In this document: piece after piece, positions 25,085-33,618 of the stretch | Layout: every line of letters starts with the position of its first letter | Numbering within the stretch: position 1 is the first letter of the stretch | Assembly: GCA_964492485.1 (NCBI GenBank) | Contig: CAZBKM010000005.1 | Span: 74,028-138,027 of the forward strand | Length of the DNA stretch: 64,000 bases | Direction of reading: 5' to 3' | DNA from: UBA5336 sp964492485 | Lineage (GTDB): Bacteria > Pseudomonadota > Alphaproteobacteria > Caulobacterales > Hyphomonadaceae | The notes under the pieces: model-generated | Seen by the model: only the letters and a program-made list of their open reading frames with translations | What the model was told of the DNA's origin: nothing | The model's database searches: none | Translations under genes and position numbers: made by a program

Positions 25085-26467
25085 ATGACGACACAGCATG
25101 GCGACGCGGCGCGAAAGCGCCTCTTCATCAAGACGTATGGCTGCCAGATGAACGTGTACGATTCCGAACGTATGCGCGACGTGCTGCGGCCACTCGGCTA
25201 CGAGCCGACCGAGACACCCGAGGGCGCCGACCTGGTCGTGCTGAACACCTGCCACATCCGGGAGAAGGCTACCGAGAAGGTCTATTCCGAGCTTGGGCAG
25301 ATGCGGAAGCTGAAGGCCGCGAGCGGGGGGCGCATGACCATTGCGGTGGCCGGCTGCGTTGCCCAGGCAGAAGGCGAAGAAATCATGCGCCGCCAGCCGG
25401 CGGTCGATCTGGTGCTTGGTCCGCAGGCCTATCACAAGCTGCCGGAGATGATCGCCCGGACCGCGCGGGCGACGGGCGAGCGGCTCGAGACCGAGTTCGA
25501 GACGCTGGAGAAGTTCGACGCGCTGCCGAAAACCCGAAGCGCGGAGGGACCCAGCGCGTTCCTCTCGATCCAGGAGGGCTGCGACAAGTTCTGCACGTTC
25601 TGCGTCGTGCCCTATACGCGTGGCGCGGAGGTCTCCCGCGCTGTGGACGACATCGTCGCCGAGGCGCGTGGACTTGCCGCGCAGGGCGTGCGCGAGCTCA
25701 CCCTCCTTGGGCAGAACGTCAACGCCTTCCACGGCGCCGCGCCCGTCCTCGATCCGACAGCCGGCAGCGAATGGGGGTTGGGCCGGCTGGCGCGCCATCT
25801 GAGCCGGATCGGTGGCCTCGACCGGATCCGCTACACCACCAGTCATCCGCGCGACATGGCTGACGACCTGATCGCGGCCCATGGCGATACGCCGGCCCTG
25901 ATGCCCTACCTGCACCTGCCGGTTCAGTCGGGCGCCGATCCGATCCTCAAGGCGATGAATCGCGGCCACGACGCCGCGCGATACCTCGACATCGTCCACC
26001 GCGTTCGGGCGGCCCGGCCGGATATCGCGCTCGCCTCGGACTTCATTGTCGGCTTTCCAGGCGAACGCGAGGTGGATTTCCAGGCCACGCTCGATCTCGT
26101 GCGCGAGGTCGGCTATGCGGGCGCCTATTCGTTCAAATACTCGCCGCGGCCGGGTACGCCGGCCGCCGAGATGTTCGGCCAGGTCCCGGACGAGGTTGCA
26201 GACGACCGGCTCCAGCGGCTCCAGGCGCTCTTGCGGGAACAGCAGCAGGCCTTCAACGCCTCCAAGATCGGCCAGCGTCTTCCAGTGCTCGTCAGCGGGA
26301 CGGGCCGCCAGCCCGGCCAGCTCCATGGCCGCTCTCCGTATCTTCAGGCGGTCCATTTCGACGGCGAGGCCGAACTGATCGGCCAGATCGTCGAGGTCGA
26401 CATCATTGCCGCCTCGCTCAACTCGCTCACCGGGGTGCTGCCCCAGGCCAGAGAGGCCGCCGCTTGA
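25085..26467 (+). CDS. miaB: tRNA methylthiotransferase MiaB
   Basis: Radical-SAM enzyme that adds a methylthio group to isopentenyl-A37 in tRNA. 460 residues. The N-terminal cluster cysteines are in YGCQMNVYDSERM, LNTCHIREKATEK and VAGCVAQAEG; the radical SAM triad is in EGCDKFCTFCVVPYTRG; a TRAM domain lies at the C-terminus (about 385-450). Overlaps phoH by four bases (TTGA), starting the compact miaB-phoH-ybeY-corC-lnt unit. Confidence 0.97.
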   Translation: MTTQHGDAARKRLFIKTYGCQMNVYDSERMRDVLRPLGYEPTETPEGADLVVLNTCHIREKATEKVYSELGQMRKLKAASGGRMTIAVAGCVAQAEGEEIMRRQPAVDLVLGPQAYHKLPEMIARTARATGERLETEFETLEKFDALPKTRSAEGPSAFLSIQEGCDKFCTFCVVPYTRGAEVSRAVDDIVAEARGLAAQGVRELTLLGQNVNAFHGAAPVLDPTAGSEWGLGRLARHLSRIGGLDRIRYTTSHPRDMADDLIAAHGDTPALMPYLHLPVQSGADPILKAMNRGHDAARYLDIVHRVRAARPDIALASDFIVGFPGEREVDFQATLDLVREVGYAGAYSFKYSPRPGTPAAEMFGQVPDEVADDRLQRLQALLREQQQAFNASKIGQRLPVLVSGTGRQPGQLHGRSPYLQAVHFDGEAELIGQIVEVDIIAASLNSLTGVLPQAREAAA

Positions 26468-27447
26468 GCGTGAAGCCTCGACCGTCCCGTTCGCCGGGTG
26501 CGCCCGTGAGCCGTCTTTATGATGTGAGATCGCCCGAGCGACTGCGCGACCTTTGCGGTCCCCACCACCGGCACCTGCAGGTGCTCGAGCAACGCCTGGA
26601 GCCCTATGGCCTTCGCGCGGAAAGTCAGGGCGGCGGAATTCTGCTGTTTGGCCAGGCCGAGGGCGTCGCGCTGGCCGAGGCGGCGCTTGCGGAGTTCGAG
26701 CGACGCCTCCGGGCCGGGGGTGAACCGGCGGAACTGGAGCTCGACGGTGCGATCGAGGCGGCACGGGCCGGCACCGGGGGGTTCGGCTCCCTGCAGGTGC
26801 TGCGCCGGCAGATCGCGCCGCAATCGGCGGGCCAGTCGACCTACCTTTCGGCCCTGCTCGATCCCGCCAACGGGCTGGTGTTCGGGAGTGGGCCGGCGGG
26901 TACGGGCAAGACCTACCTCGCCGTCGCCGTGGGTGTGGCGGAACTCGTCAGCGGGGCCCGCCAGCGTCTGATCGTGACGCGGCCCGCCGTGGAGGCCGGA
27001 GAAAAGCTCGGCTATCTGCCCGGCACGCTGGAGGAAAAGGTCGACCCCTACATGATGCCGATCTGGGATGCGCTGCGCGAACTGCTTGGCCAGGAACAGA
27101 TGGAGCGCCGCCTCCAGAAGGGCGAAATCGAGGTTGCGCCACTTGCCTTCATGCGGGGACGCACGCTGAAGAAGGCGTTCGTCATCGTGGATGAGGCGCA
27201 GAACACGACCATGTCCCAGATGAAGATGGTTCTGACACGAATGGGCCGCGACAGTCGCATGGTGGTGACCGGCGATCCCGGTCAGGTGGATCTGCCGAAA
27301 GGTCAGGGCTCCGGCCTGATCCATGCGCTGGACATCCTGCGCGACATTCCCGGAATCGCCCAGGTGGCGCTGTCGCCGCGCGATGTGGTGCGCCATGAGC
27401 TGGTGAGCCGTATCATCGATGCCTACGACCGGGCCGGCACGGCATGA
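26464..27447 (+). CDS. phoH: PhoH-like ATPase
   Basis: Cytoplasmic P-loop ATPase of the PhoH/PhoL type, usually linked to ybeY and ribosome/RNA maturation. 327 residues with an N-terminal helical extension, Walker A at 143-150 (GPAGTGKT), PAVEAGEKLGYLPGTLEEKV, and Walker B near 238 (FVIVDEAQNTT). TTG 26464 overlaps the miaB stop; GTG 26470 would remove two residues. Its own end overlaps ybeY (ATGA). Confidence 0.94.
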   Translation: MSVKPRPSRSPGAPVSRLYDVRSPERLRDLCGPHHRHLQVLEQRLEPYGLRAESQGGGILLFGQAEGVALAEAALAEFERRLRAGGEPAELELDGAIEAARAGTGGFGSLQVLRRQIAPQSAGQSTYLSALLDPANGLVFGSGPAGTGKTYLAVAVGVAELVSGARQRLIVTRPAVEAGEKLGYLPGTLEEKVDPYMMPIWDALRELLGQEQMERRLQKGEIEVAPLAFMRGRTLKKAFVIVDEAQNTTMSQMKMVLTRMGRDSRMVVTGDPGQVDLPKGQGSGLIHALDILRDIPGIAQVALSPRDVVRHELVSRIIDAYDRAGTA

Positions 27448-27947
27448 GCGGGCCTGTCGAGCTGGATCTGAGGGTCGATTCGACCGATTGGGGCGCACCG
27501 GGTCCCTGGGAGGCGCTTTGCCAGGCGGCGCTGGAGGCGGTGCAGGGTGTCGCTCCGCCACCGCGTCCGGGTCAGGTGAGCGTCCTGCTCACAGGCGATG
27601 ACGCCATGCGCGAGCTCAATGCCCGGTGGCGTGGACAGGACAAGGCGACCGATGTGCTGAGCTTTCCCGCGGCGACGGAAGACCACGGGTTTCTCCACGG
27701 GTTTTTCCACGGGTTCCTGGGCGACCTGGCATTGGGGCACGGTGTGTGCGCAGCCGACGCCGCCGCGATGGGTAAGCCGTTGACGGAGCGGGTCACCCAT
27801 CTGATCATCCACGGATACCTTCACCTGATCGGACACGATCATGAGCAACCGGCCATGGCGGCCGAAATGGAAGCGCTGGAGGTCGAGGCGATGGCCCGCC
27901 TCGGGCTTGGCGATCCCTATCGTGTGACACTAGACGAAGAGCGATGA
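27444..27947 (+). CDS. ybeY: Endoribonuclease YbeY
   Basis: Zinc-dependent RNase for 16S rRNA 3'-end maturation and ribosome quality control. The metal site HGYLHLIGHDH gives His123, His127 and His133. 167 residues. Between DVLSFPA and LGDLALG the protein carries an insert of repeated HGF/HGFF units encoded by a 12-base tandem repeat (27683-27718), in a loop where family members vary in length. Coupled to both neighbours by ATGA overlaps. Confidence 0.94.
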   Translation: MSGPVELDLRVDSTDWGAPGPWEALCQAALEAVQGVAPPPRPGQVSVLLTGDDAMRELNARWRGQDKATDVLSFPAATEDHGFLHGFFHGFLGDLALGHGVCAADAAAMGKPLTERVTHLIIHGYLHLIGHDHEQPAMAAEMEALEVEAMARLGLGDPYRVTLDEER

Positions 27948-28816
27948 CCGACACCCCAGACCGCGACGACGGAGAACCCCGATCGTCTCCCTTTGGCCGC
28001 CTGTTCGGGTTCGGACGCAAGACCGAAGACCTTGACGAGACCAGATCGGCCGGCGCCGGCGTCAACGGCACAACCGCCAGCCATGACATGCGACTTCGCG
28101 TGGCGGAGTTCGAGGCTGCGACCGTCGCAGACGTTATGATCCCGCGTGCCGACATTCTGTCGGTTGAGGTGGGCACGACCTTTACCGAATTGATCCGGAT
28201 CTTTGCGGAGGAGGCCCATTCGCGGATGCCGGTCTATCGCGAAACGCTGGATGACCCCCTCGGATTCGTTCACATCAAGGACGTGATGGCCGAAGTTGCG
28301 GGTGGCGAGACGGCTCCGGACGCCCGGCCGCTGGAACGGCTTCTGCGCCGTATGCTCTATGTTCCGGCGTCGATGCCGCTTACGGACCTGCTCGTTCGGA
28401 TGCAGGGTACCCGGATCCATCTGGCGCTGGTGGTGGACGAGTATGGCGGGACCGACGGCCTGGTGTCGCTGGAGGATCTGGTCGAGGAGATTGTGGGCGA
28501 CATCGAAGACGAGCATGACGAGGACGCGCCCGCCCTTGTCCGCCGTGGGCGCACCGTCTGGGAGGCCGACGCGCGCATGGAGATCGAGGACTTTGCCGAG
28601 GAGACCGGGCTCGACCTGGCGCTCAGCGATTACGAGGACGAGATAGATACGCTGGGCGGGGTGGCCTTTGCGCTTGCCGGGCGTGTTCCGGTCCGCGGCG
28701 AGGTCCTGCGCCATCCGGCCGGCCTGGACATCGAGATCATGGAGGCCGACCAGCGCCGCATCCGCCGCCTGCGGCTGCGTCTCTCGGCCCCACCGGCTCT
28801 GGAGGGCCCCGCCTGA
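27944..28816 (+). CDS. corC: CBS-domain protein of the CorC/HlyC type
   Basis: 290 residues without membrane helices. Two CBS domains span about 60-190 (VADVMIPRADILSVEVGTTF, FAEEAHSRMPVYRETLDDPL and LALVVDEYGGTDGLVSLEDL), followed by the CorC_HlyC C-terminal domain. In enterobacteria CorC contributes to magnesium/cobalt efflux. The gene lies between ybeY and lnt, the classical ybeZ-ybeY-corC-lnt order. Confidence 0.92.
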   Translation: MTDTPDRDDGEPRSSPFGRLFGFGRKTEDLDETRSAGAGVNGTTASHDMRLRVAEFEAATVADVMIPRADILSVEVGTTFTELIRIFAEEAHSRMPVYRETLDDPLGFVHIKDVMAEVAGGETAPDARPLERLLRRMLYVPASMPLTDLLVRMQGTRIHLALVVDEYGGTDGLVSLEDLVEEIVGDIEDEHDEDAPALVRRGRTVWEADARMEIEDFAEETGLDLALSDYEDEIDTLGGVAFALAGRVPVRGEVLRHPAGLDIEIMEADQRRIRRLRLRLSAPPALEGPA

Positions 28817-30468
28817 TGCAGGGCAGCCTTGCCCGCAGCCATGGCGCCACCGCCCTGGGGCCGGTGCATGAAGGGCTCGCCCGGCTGACCGGCCTGCGGG
28901 CCGCCGGCATGGCGGCGCTGTTGGGGGCGTTCTCGGCCCTGGCCTTTGCGCCATTTCACCTTACGGCGGCCCTCGCGGTCAGCCTGACGGGCCTCGTCTG
29001 GATGATCGACGGTGCCCGTGGTGCCCGCCGATGGGGCCGCAGCGTCTTCGCCCGTGGCTGGGCTTTTGGCTTCGGCTTCTTCCTCGTCAGTCTCTACTGG
29101 ACCGCGGCGCCCTTCCTGGTGGAGCCCGAGCGCACGGCGCTGCTGATCTGGATGCCGCTGATCCTGCTTCCAGGGGGCATGGCGCTGATCTGGGGTGCCG
29201 CCATGGCCATGGCGGGTGCCTTCTGGTCCGCCTCGCCGTCGCGGGTGTTCATCTTTACGGTGTTCTTCGCCCTGGGTGAGATGTGTCGCGGGCACCTGTT
29301 CGGCGGATTTCCGTGGAACCTGCCCGGGACGAGCTGGGTCCCCGGCGGCCCCATGTCGCAGGCGGCGTCGCTGGGCGGCGTGTACTGGCTGACCCTGATC
29401 ACCGTTTTCGTATGTGCCGCACCGGCCGCCTTGGTCGATACGCGGGACACCCGCGGCCTTGCCGGCCGGATCCTGCCGCTGCTCCTGGCCGTCCTGGCGG
29501 CTGCAGGGCTATGGAGCTGGGGGGCACAACGCCTCGTGCAGCCGACCGAGCTGACGGCCCGCGAGCTGGTCCTCATCGATGCCGGCGTGCCGCAGAACCA
29601 GAAGTTCAAGGTCCCGAAGGACCAGATCCTGCGCCGATACGCCGAACTTCTGGTGAGCACGGAGACCGGGGCCGATGATATCGTGATCTGGCCGGAGGGG
29701 GCCCTGCCCGTAACGATGCTTCAGGACGACCAGTCCATGGATGTGATCTCGGCCTATCTCGGCAGGCGGACGCTGATTGCAGGCACGGCGCGCTACGTGT
29801 CCGCGGGTCTCGACCGGCGCGTGTACTATAACAGCCTGGCGGTTCTGAATCGGGACAGCAACAGGTCGGGCGCGCTCGGCCTCTACGACAAGCACCGGCT
29901 GGTGCCGATGGGCGAGCTTCCGCTTTCGAGGATCCTGCCCTTTGGAGAGCAGATCTCGGCCATTCTGCCCGGTGCCCTGCAACGCCTTGCCACAAGCGGA
30001 TTCGAGCCGGGCGAGGGGCCGGCCATCGTCTATGGCGAGCGCCTGCCGCCCTTCGTTGCGATGATCTGCTACGAGGCGCTCTATCCCGGGGTGCCGCGCA
30101 AGGCGCAGAGGCTGGCGGGTCACCGCGCCGACTGGCTGGTGACCATCTCGAACGATGCGTGGTTCGGCGAGGGGCTCGGCCCGGCGCAGCATTATGCCCA
30201 GAACCGCTATCGCAGCATCGAAACCGGACTGCCGATGGCGCGTGTCGCCAGCCGGGGTACGAGCGCCGTCGTCGATGGCCTTGGACGGGAACTGGCACGT
30301 GGCCGTCCGGTCGCGGGTGGCCCCGACGATTGGACGGCGAAGGTAGCCAAGTCGGCGCTGCCCGCACCGGTTGCGCTTCCCGTCTACCAAACCCGGGCGG
30401 GTGCCCTGTTCTTCTGGGTTACGCTCGCCGCAATGGTAGTACTGGCTTTTTTCGCGTGGCGCCGTTAA
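28816..30468 (+). CDS. lnt: Apolipoprotein N-acyltransferase Lnt
   Basis: Inner-membrane enzyme that adds the third acyl chain to lipoproteins. 550 residues: about six membrane helices in the first 220, a periplasmic nitrilase-fold domain at about 245-505, and a C-terminal membrane helix. The catalytic Glu294 (IWPEGALPV), Lys359 (YDKHRLVPMGE) and Cys418 (AMICYEALYPG) are all present. The start overlaps the corC stop. It provides the modification for lipoproteins such as those encoded elsewhere in the window. Confidence 0.96.
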   Translation: MQGSLARSHGATALGPVHEGLARLTGLRAAGMAALLGAFSALAFAPFHLTAALAVSLTGLVWMIDGARGARRWGRSVFARGWAFGFGFFLVSLYWTAAPFLVEPERTALLIWMPLILLPGGMALIWGAAMAMAGAFWSASPSRVFIFTVFFALGEMCRGHLFGGFPWNLPGTSWVPGGPMSQAASLGGVYWLTLITVFVCAAPAALVDTRDTRGLAGRILPLLLAVLAAAGLWSWGAQRLVQPTELTARELVLIDAGVPQNQKFKVPKDQILRRYAELLVSTETGADDIVIWPEGALPVTMLQDDQSMDVISAYLGRRTLIAGTARYVSAGLDRRVYYNSLAVLNRDSNRSGALGLYDKHRLVPMGELPLSRILPFGEQISAILPGALQRLATSGFEPGEGPAIVYGERLPPFVAMICYEALYPGVPRKAQRLAGHRADWLVTISNDAWFGEGLGPAQHYAQNRYRSIETGLPMARVASRGTSAVVDGLGRELARGRPVAGGPDDWTAKVAKSALPAPVALPVYQTRAGALFFWVTLAAMVVLAFFAWRR

Positions 30469-30494
30469 GACTGGTGAAAACGCAAGTATAACCA

Positions 30495-30938
30495 GTGAGT
30501 CGCATGATGTCAGACAGCAAACTGCCGAGCGAGATCGACCGGGTGGTGGGGCAACGAATCCGTTGGCGGCGCCGCGAGCTCAAGCTTACCCAGGAAAAAC
30601 TTGGTGATCTCCTCGATCTTACCTTCCAGCAGGTCCAAAAATACGAGAAGGGCGTGAATCGCATCTCCGCCGGGCGCCTGTACGAACTGGCCTCCGTGCT
30701 GAGTGTTCCGGTCACCTATTTCTATGAGGGGGCCGAAGAGTATCTGGCGATGGAAAAGGGTCACTTTGCCGAGGCCGACGAGAATGCCTCGGCACCGGTC
30801 ATGGACACCGATACGCTGGATCTCATCGCGGCCTTCCAGAAGATCGACGACCCCGCCTTGCGCAAGTCGATCCTGCAGACGGTTCGCGCGGCGGCGACCG
30901 CCCTCAACGGGTCCGGAGCGGACCTGGCGCGTAACTGA
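30495..30938 (+). CDS. Cro/CI-type transcriptional regulator
   Basis: 147 residues from GTG 30495. Residues about 14-72 form a helix-turn-helix: RRRELKLTQEKLGDLLDLTF, QQVQKYEKGVNRISAGRLYE. The C-terminal half is helical and ends with a domain found in many alphaproteobacterial single-domain regulators (LIAAFQKIDDPALRKSILQT). In related bacteria such a gene often lies between lnt and metK/trmB; metK is not here. Target unknown. Confidence 0.88.
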   Translation: MSRMMSDSKLPSEIDRVVGQRIRWRRRELKLTQEKLGDLLDLTFQQVQKYEKGVNRISAGRLYELASVLSVPVTYFYEGAEEYLAMEKGHFAEADENASAPVMDTDTLDLIAAFQKIDDPALRKSILQTVRAAATALNGSGADLARN

Positions 30939-31071
30939 ACCGTTGCGGTCTTGACGCGCGTCCGGATGGCGAAGCGATGGCGAGGCCGTCGCCGATCCTC
31001 CCAGGCGAGCACGGACTTGACCTTCGCGGCGTGGCGCGCGAAGTCGCCGGGCGCGCGCGACGGAGAGCCGA

Positions 31072-31761
31072 TTGTCCGCCACACATCCGGATCGCTTGCG
31101 AAGTTTCGGTCGCACGGGGGGCCGCCCCCTCTCGTCGCGCCGTCAGACACTCATGCAGACCCTTCTGCCGCGCCGTGCGGTGCCGGAAACGGCGGCCGCC
31201 GGCCTCGACCCGGCCGTCCTGTTCGACGGAGTAGGGGAGGTCTGGCTGGAGATCGGATTTGGCGGCGGGGAGCATCTGCTGGGTCAGGCCGAGGCCCACA
31301 AGCGAGTCGGGCTGATCGGCTGCGAACCCTTCGATGACGGCATGGCGAAGGCGCTGGCGGGGATCGAGGACCGTGGTCTCGGCAATGTCCGCCTGCACCA
31401 CGGCGACGCCCGAGCCGTGCTTGACCGGCTGGCCGATGAGACGCTTTCCCGGGTCTACCTGCTGTTTCCCGATCCCTGGCCAAAGCGGCGCCACTGGAAG
31501 CGGCGCATCGTGCAGCCCGCCTTCACCGCAGCACTCGCCCGCGTTCTGCAGCCGGGTGGCGAAGTGCGGTTTGCGACCGATGTGGCGAGTTATGCCGACG
31601 AGGCGCTGCTCGTCTTCCGCCGCACGCCGGGACTGAATTGGCGCGCGCAACGTGCGACCGACTGGCGCACACCGCCTGCCGACCATGTGACAACACGTTA
31701 CGAGGCGAAGCGGCTCGGGGATTGTGCCCCGGTCTTCTACACATTCGTGAAGTCCGCGTGA
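31072..31761 (+). CDS. trmB: tRNA (guanine-46-N7)-methyltransferase TrmB
   Basis: Methylates G46 of tRNA with S-adenosylmethionine. Rossmann motif EIGFGGGEHLLGQA at about 57-70 and the diagnostic FPDPWPKRRHWKRRIVQ near 130-146. The start is TTG 31072 behind GGAGAG, because the family N-terminus (RLRSFGRTGGRPLSSRR) begins just after it; ATG 31153 would cut it off. 229 residues. Confidence 0.93.
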   Translation: MSATHPDRLRSFGRTGGRPLSSRRQTLMQTLLPRRAVPETAAAGLDPAVLFDGVGEVWLEIGFGGGEHLLGQAEAHKRVGLIGCEPFDDGMAKALAGIEDRGLGNVRLHHGDARAVLDRLADETLSRVYLLFPDPWPKRRHWKRRIVQPAFTAALARVLQPGGEVRFATDVASYADEALLVFRRTPGLNWRAQRATDWRTPPADHVTTRYEAKRLGDCAPVFYTFVKSA

Positions 31762-31843
31762 TTGCCGCACCGACTTGGAAACATCGCCGCGCGAACCATC
31801 CTCCTGTCAGTATTTCACAAGACGATGGAACGCTTCCGGACCG

Positions 31844-32194
31844 ATGAGACAAGACCGTACCGTCGATCAATTCCACGCTTTGGGCAATGAGACGCGCCTT
31901 CAGGTTTTCGGCAAGCTCATGAAGGTCGCGCCCGACGGCCTGGCAGCGGGGGAGATCGCCCGTGACCTGGACATCGCGCCGAACACGCTGTCTGGCCATC
32001 TGGCCGTGTTGACCCGGGCAGGGCTTGCCTCCTACCGCCGCCAGGGGCGCAGCCTGATCTACAGTGTCGAACTCGACACTGTATCGGCCTTCCTGGTCGA
32101 CTTCGTGGAGACCTGGTGCAATGGCCATCGCGGGCTTGCCGAGCGTATCGTGCGCGATAACGGCCCGTCCGATCCCGCACGGTCAAAGATCTGA
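31844..32194 (+). CDS. ArsR-family transcriptional regulator
   Basis: 116 residues forming a winged helix: DQFHALGNETRLQVFGKLMK, then the recognition region GEIARDLDIAPNTLSGHLAV and the wing RAGLASYRRQGRSLIYSVEL. No Cys pair of the ELCVCDL arsenic-sensing type is visible, so it may be non-metal or use other ligands. The arsenate reductase gene of this window is 26 kb away. Start ATG 31844; a TTG at 31775 would add 23 residues. Confidence 0.85.
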   Translation: MRQDRTVDQFHALGNETRLQVFGKLMKVAPDGLAAGEIARDLDIAPNTLSGHLAVLTRAGLASYRRQGRSLIYSVELDTVSAFLVDFVETWCNGHRGLAERIVRDNGPSDPARSKI

Positions 32195-32394
32195 GCCGGC
32201 CGGCCACGACATGCTCTGCGGGTCGAGCTTGACTTTGCCCCGGTTCCATGTGCGTATGCGGCCATCGAATACGGTCGGTCTGAATGCCCGAGTTTCCGTC
32301 AGACCGACGGCCTGGACTTCCCCTCCCGTAGACGAGACCGCCGCGACCCTACGCATGGTGCTTCGGGCTCGGCAGACAGACGGGAGTGCCGCAT

Positions 32395-32604
32395 ATGGCT
32401 ACCGGAAAAGTAAAGTGGTTCAACGACCAAAAGGGCTTCGGCTTCATCAAGCCGGACGCCGGTGGCACGGACGTGTTCGTGCACATTTCGGCGGTCGAGC
32501 GGTCGGGCCTTCGCACGCTGCAGGAAGACCAGACGGTCGAGTACGAGCTGCACACCGACGAACGCCGTGGCAAGACCTCGGCGGTGAACCTGAAGGTCAG
32601 CTAG
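32395..32604 (+). CDS. cspA: Cold-shock-type nucleic acid binding protein
   Basis: 69-residue single cold-shock domain. RNP1 KGFGFI (13-18) and RNP2 VFVHIS (27-32) are intact. The start is ATG 32395 behind GGGAG; a GTG nine bases upstream is less likely. The 200-base leader (32195-32394) is free of genes, as is common for cold-shock mRNAs. The stop codon is directly joined to an R2 repeat. Confidence 0.95.
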   Translation: MATGKVKWFNDQKGFGFIKPDAGGTDVFVHISAVERSGLRTLQEDQTVEYELHTDERRGKTSAVNLKVS

Positions 32605-32704
32605 AGCAGGTTCCGAGCAATCGGAGACGATTGCGAACGGATACTTGCTCCTGGACTTGAAAATAAAGCGCCGGTCCGGAACGAATTGACGTGCCGGCGC
32701 TTTA
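32604..32704 (+). repeat. R2 two-hairpin repeat, copy 1 (at the cspA 3' end)
   Basis: Begins at the cspA stop codon (TAGAGC). Hairpin 1 is a long imperfect palindrome centred on GCAATCG-GAGA-CGATTGC (32617-32634). Hairpin 2 is TAAAGCGCCGG (32664-32674) and CCGGCGCTTTA (32694-32704), perfect over 11 bases, probably the cspA terminator. Copies 2 and 3 are at 48.1 and 58.3 kb. The rest of the gene-free stretch 32605-33006 holds the rimP promoter and leader hairpin listed separately; nothing else is seen. Confidence 0.75.
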
Positions 32705-32868
32705 GGCTGGGTCCTTTCCCGACGGATGCGCCCTGGCCCGACGTCGCCTTCGGTGGACACGGACACGGTCAGGGTCCTGATCTCGCGCACGCCAGTTGGC
32801 TGTTCCCAGCGGCGACCGCGCGATCGCCCCGCCGGCCGCCCGTTCGCCTTCACCGCGATCTTTTCGGG

Positions 32869-32897
32869 GTGACAAGCGGGCCGAGGGCGCCTATCTT
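32869..32897 (+). promoter_or_regulatory. Candidate promoter of the rimP-nusA operon
   Basis: GTGACA, 17 bases, TATCTT: a -35 box one base from TTGACA with ideal spacing, about 110 bases before rimP. The expected transcript would begin near 32904, just ahead of a terminator-like hairpin. Confidence 0.45.
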
Positions 32898-32919
32898 CAG
32901 GCCAAGTCGAACAATATCG

Positions 32920-32951
32920 GCGGCGGTTCCGGGAACGGGGCCGCCGCTTTT
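32920..32951 (+). terminator. Terminator-like leader hairpin (possible attenuator) before rimP
   Basis: GCGGCGG and CCGCCGC pair around a 14-base loop and are followed by four Ts. It lies between the candidate promoter and rimP, so it would stop most transcripts about 48 bases after their start unless antitermination occurs. No open frame lies between promoter and hairpin. Confidence 0.5.
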
Positions 32952-33006
32952 CGTTCCGGCCTGACCGTCCGAGCGGACCGGCCGGTGGCCCTGGAGGTGG
33001 CGACAC

Positions 33007-33618
33007 GTGATCGCGTCGAATGCGCAGGAGCGTCTGGTGCTGGATGTCATCGAACCCGTGGCCCAAGGCCTCGGGATGGAGATCGTGCGCGTCAGGATCG
33101 GCGGTGGGAACCGACCGCAGCTCCAGGTGATGGCCGAACGGACGGGCGGCGCGCCGACCGATGTTGAGGATTGCGCCCGGCTGTCGCGTGCCATCTCACC
33201 GGCGCTCGATGCGGCCGACCCCATCAGCGGTGCCTACACGCTGGAAGTGTCCACCCCTGGGATCGACCGGCCGCTGACGCGGGCCGGTGATTTCGGGCGC
33301 TGGGCCGGGCAGCTCGCCAGAGTCGAATTGGCCCGTCCGCTGGACGGCCGCCGCCGCTTTCAGGGGATCATCACGGGTGAGGGCCAGGACGGCGTCCGGC
33401 TGCTGCTCGATGACGAGACCGAGCTGGTGGCGGAGGTTCACGAGATGACCAAGGCCTCGCTTGTCCTGACCGACAGCCTGATCGAGGAGGCCCGCCGGCG
33501 CGGCGGCCTGCCGATCCAGCCCGACGACCCCGATTTTTCAGACTTCGACCTCGACGAGGATGACGCCGAGGACGACCCGACAACCGAAGACAGCGACCCG
33601 GAGTCCAAACCATCATGA
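33007..33618 (+). CDS. rimP: Ribosome maturation factor RimP
   Basis: Helps 30S assembly. 203 residues from GTG 33007. Typical segments are LVLDVIEPVAQGLGMEIVRV, DVEDCARLSRAISPALDAAD and YTLEVSTPGIDRPLTRAGDF. The last 45 or so residues form an acidic tail, longer than the E. coli protein. Overlaps nusA by four bases (ATGA) and opens the conserved rimP-nusA-ylxR-infB-rbfA-truB-rpsO-pnp array. Confidence 0.95.
   Translation: MIASNAQERLVLDVIEPVAQGLGMEIVRVRIGGGNRPQLQVMAERTGGAPTDVEDCARLSRAISPALDAADPISGAYTLEVSTPGIDRPLTRAGDFGRWAGQLARVELARPLDGRRRFQGIITGEGQDGVRLLLDDETELVAEVHEMTKASLVLTDSLIEEARRRGGLPIQPDDPDFSDFDLDEDDAEDDPTTEDSDPESKPS

Noticed and set aside
24959..26764. 601-codon frame antisense to miaB
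   Set aside because: Arg/Pro/Gly/His-rich shadow of a clear gene with all catalytic motifs on the plus strand.
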